Assembly: GCA_019096065.1 (NCBI GenBank) | Contig: JAGUCH010000002.1 | Span: 9,126,501 to 9,190,500 of the forward strand | Length of the DNA stretch: 64,000 nucleotides | Reading direction: 5' to 3' | Source of the DNA: Paracyclopina nana | Taxonomy: Eukaryota; Arthropoda; Copepoda; Cyclopoida; Cyclopettidae | Shown: in pieces, positions 11,033 to 21,936 of the stretch | How positions within the stretch are numbered: position 1 is the first letter of the stretch | Layout of the letters: each line of letters starts with the position of its first letter | Position numbers and translations under genes: made by a program | The notes under the pieces: model-generated | What the model was told of the DNA's origin: nothing | The model's database searches: none | What the model saw: the letters and a program-made list of their open reading frames with translations, nothing else

Positions 11033-11067
11033 CTCGCACACGCTTCAGCCACCTCAGATGTTTAGCT

Positions 11068-11694
11068 GGGAGAAGTCACTAAGGCCTAAAATAGGGGTAG
11101 GTTTCAGGATCTAAAATCATAGTGGATTTAAAAGCCCACACTTTTTTGGCTCTGGGTCTTTTAAAGATCTAAAGGTTTGGATGCTAAAGGCTAATATATG
11201 GATGTTAACATCTAACCATATGGGTTTTCAGATCTACATTGAAAAAAACATCAAGTTTTTATTCCTATTTTTTAAAATCCAGTTGAAAGGTTTTTTAAGA
11301 TATTTTAGCTCTGAAAAGTGACTTTCAATAGAAAACTTGCAGGAACTTTGTATTTTAATTTATTTCGTAAGTATGTATTTTCTCTTCAAAATGTGAAGAG
11401 CCATTAATTAACATGTATTATGGTAAGCTTATAATATGTGCTTTCCAATAACAAAAATATGCTGTGAAAACTTCAATTTATTGTTACTGTCTAGTTTTGA
11501 AGCTGTGAGATCTAAAAATCTTGCTCTTTAGATCTTGAAACCCAGATACAACTCAAATCAATTTTTCAACTTAGATCTTAGTACCCAAATCCTAAAAAGT
11601 GTAGGTTTTAAAACCCATTTTTTAGGCCTTCAAACCCACCCGTATTTTAGATCTTAAAAAACCCACCACATTTTAGGCCTTAGTGACGGCACCC
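11068..11694. mobile_element. Inverted-repeat element with GTCACTAAGGCCTAAAA ends, 8-bp TSD
   Basis: The 627-bp element begins GGGAGAAGTCACTAAGGCC; the inverse of its right end begins GGGTGCCGTCACTAAGGCC. It is flanked by GTTTAGCT on both sides (11060..11067 and 11695..11702). Inside each end the motif GTGGGTTTNAAGATCTAAAA is iterated about every 25-30 bp, facing inward. It sits only 27 bp from the previous element's target duplication. There is no transposase. Confidence 0.85.
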
Positions 11695-11702
11695 GTTTAG
11701 CT

Positions 11703-13595
11703 GACCACCACCACTATTTTAAAGTTTGGAATGGAAAGGGGGATTTCTTTCGAGCTTGACTGTTGGATACCTTTAAAAAGTACAGTTTAAGTATAAGCCA
11801 TTGAAGGGACAAACTTTATCGCTAGATGGCGCTTTTAGGGCAAGTATATTTGGAAAAACTGTCGCGCGCGAAACTTGTCACGTGATCACAAGCGGCAATT
11901 TGATTGGCTGATCAGTGGAGCCAGGCTAGAAAAATTTTGTTTCAACAATGAAAGGCATGGAAAGTGTGAGTTGCATATGGTTTTATGGCTTGAAAGGGTG
12001 CCATTTTATCCGTAGATTATGTCATATTAATAAAGTTTTTGGAATTAGTGCACCAAAAGCCAAAAAATAGCCCATTTGTGATCGCCTATGTAGTGCAGCC
12101 ATGTCATATGTACTTGCTCAAGTTTCCATGCTAGATGGCGCTGCGAATCTAGCAATTTTACGCCTTTGGCTTATAGTCTTACTATTTTTCAAGGACTAGA
12201 TTGCTGTAATTTCAATTTTTCGCCCAATTTTACTGCTGGCTTCCGTGCCAAAATCTGCATCAATCAAGAAAAGCTTAGCAGCCAAAAGTGGCTCTTTTTT
12301 ATTTAAATTGCTCTTAAAGGCTTACTTTACCCTGAATCCAAAATGGCCGATGGAGTGATGGACCATCTGCGCTCACTCGATCTTAAAAGACCTCAAGCCA
12401 ACCGAATTTAACGCCATCTAGTGCATACACCTTTGCAATATGCTCACTTTTTTCAAATAGGTAATCCGAGTCGGTAAAGCACCGCTCAACCTCGCGGCCG
12501 CCTAGGACACCTAGCCAGGACTTCAATATAACTTTTTGGAGCACAGCTACGATCCAAATAAAATTTTGTAGCGTCCACTGGACCAATAAAAGCCAAATTA
12601 CCGGACACTGACCAGTAATGTAGCCTTTACAAACAATTTCGTATTATCTGACACAAAATGGCTGCACATATCAGATAAAGCGATAATAGTGAAAATGGCC
12701 GAAGTCAGAGGTCCTACTAGTATTTTTTAACCGGGTTTTGCTCAAGTTAGTCTTAAAATAGGTAAGTGGCTTACCTTTGTCTAAGTCTGCATCGCATACC
12801 CAAGAAGATTACAAAGCGCCGATTAGTCAAAACAATCCCAAGTCTTCTTAGATTGGCACAGCATTAAAAGGAAGCTGAATTTACAGGATCACTTCTCCTT
12901 CCTCATGCTTCCTTTCGCAACTAACTCCCCCCTACAAACTGAGACGGAAATGCTGGATTCAGCTACTTTCCGTTCAAAACCGAAACCTGCGAAAACTGAG
13001 CCAGGCGAGTCGCGATTTCCGCTCTAGCTATGCAAAACTGAGACGCAATCAAGCAAACTGGCGCTCCCTCGGGTCCTCGACAAATGGGCCAAGGCAGTTT
13101 AGGCAGAGTCGGATGTAAACTGAAAGTTGAGATTTATGAGGTGAACAAAGATGGCTGAGAGGTTTTCGAGTTTCCTGCCCGAACCGAAGTCAAGTGAACG
13201 AGCCAAGAGATGGCGCTGCGCCTGACGTCATCTCTCATTAACGTGAGCGCGTAAGCGTTGTTTTCAACAGCTGATTTAGATCAAGATGAGGCTTAGCCAG
13301 CCCGTAAGCGAGATGAAGTCGCTTCCATGTTAGCTGTCACAATCATAGGCACCAAGTGCTTCTGTACCGCAGACTACAGCAAATAAGTTTACTCTGCTTG
13401 CATCAGAAAAAGATTCGGTCAGCTCTGCTATTCAGTTACATAGGAAAAGTTTTCACTCAATTTTGGCATCGTCCAAAGCCAGACTGGCGCGACGACTTTT
13501 TTTGGCGTCTCAGTTTCCTCTCTGCTTTATCGTCATTCCAAAGGTCAATGCTCGTCGTTTATCTGTCAGGAGGAGGCGGAGTGGACTCGCAGAAA
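11703..13595. other. Intergenic, upstream of aspartylglucosaminidase
   Basis: No gene is supported. CTAGATGGCGCT occurs near 11822 and 12131, and its inverse-like form occurs near 12413. A block at about 13180..13250 (GAAGTCAAG, AGATGGCGCTG, TGACGTCAT) recurs near 23.1 kb. The 5' leader of the next gene probably lies after about 13.3 kb. Confidence 0.4.
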
Positions 13596-14927
13596 ATGGC
13601 AGCATCTTTGATCCCCTTGGTGATCCTCTACTTTGTCAGCTCTGCCTTTGCTACGTGGCCCGTGGTAATCACCACATGGGAGGTAACCAAATCCCCTTCA
13701 TTGAAAAGGTGCCATTATTAAATCAAACGGGATTCGCAGTTCAACAATGCCACCGAGGGGGCATGGAATGTGCTCAAGGATGGAGGCTCGGCGTTTGACG
13801 CCATTGAGCAAGGTTGTCGCGTGTGCGAGGATGAGCAGTGTGACACAACCGTGGGATATGGAGGAAGTCCGGATGAAAAGGGAGAAACCACACTTGATGC
13901 CATGATGATGGATGGGTAAGACATTAGAATGATTAAGTGACCTATTATTCGGGCAGTTACAGTCTCTATTTTGACAGCCACACGTTCAACGTTGGAGCTG
14001 TAGCCGGACTTCGAAGGATCAAGCCTGCCATATCTGTGGCAAGGAAAGTTCTTGAGCACACAAGTCACTCAGTACAGAATTCGATTTTCTATTTGTTGCA
14101 CCAGTCTTAACAGTTCTCATATAGCTGCTTGTGGGGGATTTGGCAACAGAGTTTGCTGTTCAAATGGGTTTTCAAGAAGAATCGCTGAGCACATCTGACA
14201 GCAAGCAAGTTTGGCTTGATTGGAGGAAGAACAATTGCCAGCCTAACTTCTGGGTTGATGTGAAGCCTGACGCCAACAGCCAATGCGGACCCTACCATCC
14301 TAGGCATCCCAATGACATTTCTGTCTTTGTTGAAGAGCAATTTAGTGGACAATTTAGCAGGGGCAGTGAAGGCAACCATGACACGATTGGTATGGTGGCA
14401 ATAGACGAGAAAGGTCAAATGGTAGCTGGAACGTCTACAAATGGACTTAAATTCAAGATTCCTGGGTATTCTCTCTGGCACATTTTGTAATTAATCATAA
14501 AACGATTCTATATGACTGTAGGAGAGTTGGTGACTCACCAATTCCAGGGGCTGGAGCATATGCGGACAGCAGCGTTGGCGGAGCTGCAGCCACTGGAGAT
14601 GGTGACATTATGGTGCGATTTTTGCCCAGCTACCAAGCTGTTGAGTCTATGAGACAGGGCCATCCTCCAGCAGAGGCTGCTAGACTTGCTGTGGAGAGGA
14701 TAATTCCTTATTATCCCAAATTTGAAGGAGCCGTGATAGCCATTAGTAAAGATGGCATGGTTGGTAAGGCAATGTCAGCTTTACAAATTATCCCCATAAC
14801 ATAGCGTTACACTAATATTTCAGGGGCTGCTTGCTATGGGCTAAAAACTGGAAGCTTTCCCTTTAACGTAGCCACCAAAGAGTTTGGAAAAGTGATCACC
14901 ATGAGCGTAGATTGTGTCAAGGTTTAA
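13596..14927 (+). CDS. AGA: N(4)-(beta-N-acetylglucosaminyl)-L-asparaginase (aspartylglucosaminidase)
   Basis: This lysosomal N-terminal nucleophile hydrolase cleaves the GlcNAc-Asn bond of N-glycoproteins. Six exons (13596..13682, 13740..13915, 13978..14071, 14125..14465, 14522..14763, 14824..14927) give 347 aa, almost the human length. A signal peptide ([19 protein letters not shown]) precedes the alpha chain. [26 protein letters not shown] and [12 protein letters not shown] are strongly conserved. The autocleavage site is HD|TIGMV, with the nucleophile Thr at residue 206, followed by GTSTNG and later [12 protein letters not shown]. The enzyme should therefore self-process into two chains and be active. 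An in-frame ATG lies upstream, but only the 13596 start puts the signal peptide at the N-terminus. Confidence 0.95.
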
Positions 14928-15049
14928 ATTATAATCGCTATGCATCGAAAATCCATTTGACCAATTTTCACGTGCTATTTGTAATGAAGTATATAACAAA
15001 CAAGAATAAAACTTTTTCTCTTATTATTAACATTGATTTAGTAAGAAAG

Positions 15050-16284
<1,235 letters not shown>

Positions 16285-17186
16285 TGCAAACCGATTTTGA
16301 TCTGTTTCACTTTCAAAAAGTTTGTAGCTGAGAATAAACAATTTTGCCGATTCACTTCAAGACTGCATCGAAAACTCTCTACTACTTAAATTCGGAAATT
16401 TTTTTGAAAGGAAAATAATTTTATATTTTGATCTACCTCACATGAACTCTCAATTGTGCTTCTATTATTAATTCAGCGAGTTATCCTTGTAAGTATCTTT
16501 GAAAAATGCCATACTTTCGGATGTACATGTTTTTCCTCTGATCAATCAGGCCTTAAAAAAGTTTTTCTTTTTTCTTCAGGATAAACAAACTTTGCGTCTC
16601 AATTTGTATTCATAACTGTTGTTCGTTCCAGTGAGCTAGTGCACTTGCATCATCTGATCATGGCAAATGCATGCGTCTGGCATGCGTAAGGAGTGACAGC
16701 CCGTCCGTAAGAACAAATAATCCGTATGTGACCGAGTTCAAGACTGGACGAGTGCTGCTGCTGTGTTGCCCGCGTCAATGTCGTTCCAGCAGCCATGAAC
16801 TGCGATATCTCTAAACGCCTCCTATAGTCTAGCAGTTGTTCCTTAAGGATTTTTTTCAACACGGAGCTGCCTGTTGCCTGTAAGTATCAAGTAAAAACAT
16901 ATGTGCTTTTCTACATCTGTAATTGATACGGGTCTTTTCCACTCCTCTACAACTATATTCAGCCGTTGACACACCGTTAATTATTCGTCTATCTACGGCG
17001 CCATAGACGTTTGTGACGCGATCAATATTGGCGGCAACCCTTATTTGCGCACAACTCGTCACTTTCACCTGGAGCACCACCGATCGGATCACAATAGCCT
17101 TTCAGTAACTGTCTAGCAGCTTAGTAGCATACAGTTGTGGCTGCTGTCCTGGAACCACAGTAGTAGTCGCGGCTGTTTGTTTGAAG
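16285..17186. promoter_or_regulatory. Divergent promoter region, PSMC6 / acid phosphatase
   Basis: This 902-bp gap separates two divergently transcribed genes. A GTAAGTATC near 16880 could be the donor of a non-coding first exon of the phosphatase, but this is speculation. I see no conserved ORF. Confidence 0.35.
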
Positions 17187-18651
17187 ATGCCATCGCCACT
17201 TTGTTTGATCTTCCTTCCTTGTCTGGTGCTAGTGAGTCTTTCCTCTGCTGCTACTACTACTGTGCGAGAAGATGGTCACGAGCTTTTGTCTGTAATCGTT
17301 GTTTTCCGTCATGGCGATCGAACTCCTATTGACATGTACCCTACGGATCCATACAAGGTAGCTAAATAAAATATTGGCAAAGTATATGCTCATCTCTTTC
17401 ATTTACCTACGTAATTTATTCCTCTTAGGATGTAAGTAATTGGCCGGTTGGATTTGGAGAGCTCACTCCCAGAGGAAAAATGATGCAGGTGTGTGAGAAA
17501 ATTCAATTTGAACTTAATGCGTGAATTGACCCCGACATTTCAGTTTCATTTGGGCCAATTCATACGCCAACGATACGTCAATTTCTTGAACGAAACTTAC
17601 AGGTGTGTGCGTTAGTAGTAGCATTTTTGAATGGCCCTTTTAATTTTATCCTCATTTTGTATGCAGCGAAAAAGAGCTATTTGTCCGCTCCTCGGATATG
17701 GATAGGACATTAATGTCAGCCATGAGTAATTTAGCCGGGTTGTTCCCTCCCAAGGGAAATCAAGTATGGAACCCAGACCTTCTGTGGCAACCCATTCCTG
17801 TTCACACCTTGCCAATTGAGGAAGATAATATCATATCTAATCACGCCAATTGCCCCAAGTTCGATGAGCTCATCGAAAAAGTAGCCAACGACCCTGTGAT
17901 AGTGAAGATTATTGACAAATATCAATGGGTTTTCGAATACCTCACTGAGCACACTGGAGCCAATGTGACTAACCTGTTTGACATTGATTACCTGTACGAC
18001 ACTTTCTTCATTGAGACGGTCTACAATAAGACCCTACCCGAATGGACGAAAAAAGTCTACCCTGACCACATGGAGGAGATGAAAGACTTGAGCTTCAAGC
18101 TGTCCACGTGGACCCATGAGCTGAAAAGACTGCGAGGTGGGCCAATTGTGCAAAGCATCATCGACCATTTCAGGGGCTTCATCGCCAGCGAGAACACATA
18201 TAAATTGGTCATGTATTCGGGTCACGACACCACAGTCTCAGCTCTTTTGAACACTCTCGGCTTATTTGACCCTCCCATCGGGCCTCCCTATGCTTCCATG
18301 GTTATCGCAGAACTCACCCGCTTCAACCAATCTTACTACGTCAACTTTGCATATCGCAACGACTCATCAAGGGACCCTCATCTACTTACCATACCTAGTT
18401 GTGGATCTCACCACTGTCCTCTTGAAAAGTTTGATTCCATCACAGAGGATCTTCGTCCTTACGACTGGGCCGGTGAGTGCGGCCTCAACGTTGATGCCAC
18501 CGTGAAGGCCGTGACCGTATTCTCCATTGGCGTCAGTCTTGTACTCGCTACGATTCTCATCGTTTCTGTGATCATCTCATGTATCAGACGCCTCAGTCGT
18601 ACCTCAGACATTGAAAAGCAGTATCAATATTTAGCCGTTGACTCAAGCTAG
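17187..18651 (+). CDS. ACP2: Histidine acid phosphatase, lysosomal/membrane-anchored type
   Basis: This family hydrolyses phosphomonoesters at acid pH through a phosphohistidine intermediate. Four exons (17187..17357, 17429..17488, 17544..17602, 17667..18651) give 424 aa. There is a signal peptide (residues 1-21). The catalytic RHGDRTP is at residues 41-47 with nucleophile His42, and the second catalytic pair is SGHDTT near residue 282. Several NxT/S glycosylation sites and conserved cysteines follow. A C-terminal membrane helix (VFSIGVSLVLATILIVSVII) and a short cytosolic tail (EKQYQYLAVDSS) match lysosomal ACP2, whose tail has a tyrosine sorting signal; YQYL would fit YxxPhi. The stop codon is only 59 bp from the stop of PEX13. 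Prostatic or testicular-type paralogs in arthropods are close, so the exact orthology is less sure than the family. Confidence 0.88.
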
Positions 18652-18710
18652 TATGTATTATAATTTTATGGACCACAATATAGTACATATTCCACCATAT
18701 AGTTTTAGAC

Positions 18711-19565
18711 CTACGAGGTTTTTCTTCCCAGGATTTTTATTCGATTTGCGGGTACCAGACCAGTCTGGCCTGCTTTTGAGCCAAGCAGCCAGCCTCTGCC
18801 ACTTGACTGCAACTCCTTAGGAGCCAAGTTCAGTGCGTCTCCAGCCTTGAAGCTAAGCTCATCTGGCAGGCAAGCATCGTAATCAAATTCAGCCCTTGCC
18901 ACGAAGTGATCTCCTTGCCCATTCTGCCATGATGCGCTTGGTAGTGCACTCTCATCAGAGTTGTTGCTTCCGTGAACAAGCTTCCACGTTAGGTAGGGTG
19001 CACCTACAAGAAAGGCCACGTAGAGCATCAAAGGCCACTGTGAAGGCTTCATTCTGCCGTCTTTGGGGTCGGACGAACTCTGAATATTGGTCCAGATCAG
19101 GTCTGGTGTCGCTTTGTAGCCAAGAACCCATGCAAAGTGTTCTCGTAGCCACCGGACCAATCTTGTGAATGCCAGGGCTGCGTACAACTGTCCCATTTGG
19201 CTTTTGGCTCTGGAAAGCTGCTCGCCAACCGCAATAACTGACCTCACAGATGCTACCAATGCGTTGTAGGTAGAGTCCAAAAGCATGCTAATGGAGCTGA
19301 CCGCATGCACCAAAGACTCGATCGTTTCGAAGGGTCCTCTGGCTCCCTCGGGAATAAAACTGGATAAAGTGTTGGAGTTGCTGTAGTAAGGACTGTTAAA
19401 GGAGGAGAAAGGATTGCTCGGGAAATATCCACCACTGGAATAGTTCTGGTATGGGGTCATGGTAGACCATGGGGAGCTCCCCATTCCCATCGAAGGGTAT
19501 CCGAAATGTGTAGAAGTCTGGGGATTGTTTCGCGGAGGGACTGGAGGTGGGACATCAGCAGCCAT
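18711..19565 (-). CDS. PEX13: Peroxin-13 (peroxisomal import docking protein)
   Basis: PEX13 is a peroxisomal membrane protein that, with PEX14, docks the PTS receptors. This intronless ORF encodes 284 aa. The N-terminus is proline-rich (VPPPVPPR) and then rich in Gly, Tyr and Ser (GGYFPSNPFSSFNSPYYS), as in known PEX13. A conserved helical region follows (GPFETIESLVHAVSSISMLLDSTYNAL), then a hydrophobic segment (WPLMLYVAFLVGAPYL). An SH3 domain occupies about residues 215-280 (ARAEFDYDACLPDELSFKAGD, GRGWLLGSKAGQTGLVPANRI). All parts are in the canonical order. It is shorter than the human protein (403 aa), mainly in the linkers. It converges on the acid phosphatase gene. Confidence 0.92.
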   Translation of the reverse strand: MAADVPPPVPPRNNPQTSTHFGYPSMGMGSSPWSTMTPYQNYSSGGYFPSNPFSSFNSPYYSNSNTLSSFIPEGARGPFETIESLVHAVSSISMLLDSTYNALVASVRSVIAVGEQLSRAKSQMGQLYAALAFTRLVRWLREHFAWVLGYKATPDLIWTNIQSSSDPKDGRMKPSQWPLMLYVAFLVGAPYLTWKLVHGSNNSDESALPSASWQNGQGDHFVARAEFDYDACLPDELSFKAGDALNLAPKELQSSGRGWLLGSKAGQTGLVPANRIKILGRKTS

Positions 19566-19784
19566 GTTGCATATAACGTTATCTGCTAAAATTATCTCCA
19601 GACCTGTTTGCAGCGTACGCGATTCACCTTATAACTGCATACGCATTGCTACATTCGCATAAAATATCAAACAAAAAATGCATAGTATATTATTTAGAAT
19701 TGCGACTACATACATATACACTATTGTAATCCATTATGGATTACAAAGAGAAATACATTTTTTAGTAAAAAGTGCGGCGAACTA

Positions 19785-21410
19785 TCACAAACCATAAAAT
19801 CCAGAGAGTAGGAATGAGATGAAGAGAACAAAGATCAACTGCACGCTCAAGTGAAGAAGGTAGCACGATTTGAGCTTCTTCTTCGAGGCTTCAATCGAAT
19901 CCGGCTTGTTCTTTAGAACAAAATGCCTTGTACCGAGCACGTAGTTATCAAAAAATTGCCTCCAGTCCAAGGACTTGATGTCAAAATCGAAGGAAGCGAG
20001 GCTATCCTCGCCAGCCGCTTCCAACTCACAATGCAGCTTGTCCAAATTGTCGGCAGTCCAGGTCCACTGTTTGGTGCTAAAATACTGAAGGACACTCATG
20101 ACTTTGGTCATTTTACATGCCAATCTGGTGGCAAAAACGGGCTTTCTCGTAATACGGAGGAAAATGTCCACCACAAGCGCAGGCAAGTAGAGAAACAAAC
20201 AGCGACAGAAGAGGTCATGCAATGTGTAACGCTTGAAGGCACCTCCAGGATACCAGACAATGGACTCCATGGGATATTTCATGATCGATTCCAAAGCCCA
20301 CACTTCAATGTTGCCCCATGTGATAGGGTTCACGGACCCCGAGGTGCAATTATAAATGGGAATGGGCATACCAATGGGGTCTTGACTTGTGCCCATCTTC
20401 CACGCGGAGACTATCATGACGTTGATGGCTACATCCACTGGTATGATATCAGCCACCTTTTCTCTGCTCACCATCATCGATCTGAGGATCCCCGTGCCAG
20501 CACCAGCAATTATTCCTTATAGTGTGAAATGAGAGCGAGTGTATATAGCAATTGGACATGAAACTTACCTGTGGGACCATTGTAGTTATCTATCCACCCT
20601 GGAATGGGCGATTTCCAGGCTGCCACCACGATGGAGGGCCTGAAAATCACCAAAGGCAAATCCGAGGCGTGCTGTTGCAGCAAGTGCTCCGTCACTGCCT
20701 TGGTGAAGGTGTAAGTGTTGGGATGCTTTCCAATCAACTTCTTGGTCTCCTCTGGACTGTTGAGCTTCTGCGCATCGCCTTTCTTGCACATGTCAATCAG
20801 TTCTGCAGCATCCATAGCTTCGTCATTGTAGAAGTGTTCTTTAATTAGCGGCCTGGTGCAATGAGCGTAGGCGGACGAAACGTGTACGAACGCCTTTAAA
20901 TGTAGCGTTTTCTGAGCAAGTTCAATGATCGACTGAGTGCCCTCAATGTTCATGAGCACAGACCTGCAATAATAGATCAATTTGAATGAGAAATGTTGCA
21001 ATAATTAAGAATTACTTGGTCAGGTCCTCGTCAAATCGAACTGTTGCAGCCGAGTGAAATATGACAGATACATTGTTCACTACTGTGGCGGTGTCTTGGC
21101 TGGAGAGCCCCAATCCTGGCAAAGTGATGTCTCCAGAGAAGGCCTGAATCTTGCCGAGAATACCCGAATTCTCTTCATTTTGCCACTCCTTGAAAATTGG
21201 AGCTTGGAGTAGGTCTTTGAACAGCCTTTCCTGCGGCTCCACTCCTCGTTTAGGCCTAATCAGAACGTAGACCTTGTCGATTTCTGGGCAAGAGTCCAAC
21301 AGCTTGTGCACCAGCACCTTGCCCATAAAGCCAGTGGCCCCAGTGATAAAAATGGACCTACCAGCGAAGAATTGGCTGACCTTGCCACGGTTATTGTTTC
21401 CATCAGCCAT
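19785..21410 (-). CDS. Fatty acyl-CoA reductase
   Basis: FARs reduce fatty acyl-CoA to fatty alcohol with NADPH, for waxes, ether lipids and, in arthropods, cuticle or tracheal lipids. Three exons (21410..21016, 20963..20569, 20515..19785) with introns of 52 and 53 bp give 506 aa. The Rossmann NADPH motif TGATGFMG is near residues 20-27. The catalytic YTFTK (YxxxK) follows IGKHPN, and the reductase core includes VFRPSIVVAAWKSPIPGWIDN. The FAR_C domain forms the C-terminal third (IEASKKKLKSCYLLH region), ending in a hydrophobic segment (LIFVLFISFLLSGFYGL) that suits ER or peroxisome anchoring. The start ATG at 21410 (MADGNNN) is preceded by an in-frame TTG that is not a likely start. FARs are a large family in arthropods, so no specific symbol is given. 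Confidence 0.92.
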
Positions 21411-21936
21411 ACTCAAGAAAAATCAAATAATGCTGCTAATTACTGATATGGTGCCACAATGAGCTCAGCATAAAAACGCAAGAGTTTCTCAATTTACAGC
21501 TAGCAATTAAGCTTGCGCGCGCGCTCCTGCTGATTTTTACCTCATAAGCAGCTAGGCTCCTCGGTTAAATAATGCAAGTTTCTCTTTTACTCCTTCCACT
21601 CGTATTTTTCCTCTTTGTCAAAAATAATTGCAAGGCCACTAACCTTTGTGGCATGAAATCGCCTGAGCCACTCAATATTTTATTGAGGCTTTGAGGGCTT
21701 AGAAAGCTTGCCTAACAACCACTGCAGCAAAACTCAGCCTTTATTTAATCAAGAGGAGAAATCTGGAGCGATCAATTAGCCCAATATATTCAATAATGAA
21801 AGACTGCAAATTAAGTATCGGAAACGAATTCTCACCAGAAAATAGATTTAGAATATAACGCATTTATAGTTATCAATGTAACATATATTGAGTAAAGAAT
21901 ACAAACCGCTATTTATCGTCATCTTATTTAGCAGAA
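21411..21936. other. Intergenic, FAR to AMDHD2
   Basis: This is the likely FAR promoter and the AMDHD2 3' flank. It is AT-rich and has no further gene. Confidence 0.4.

Noticed and set aside
16650-17092. Minus-strand ORFs between PSMC6 and the acid phosphatase gene
   Set aside because: They are short, unrelated to any family I know and lie in a divergent promoter region.
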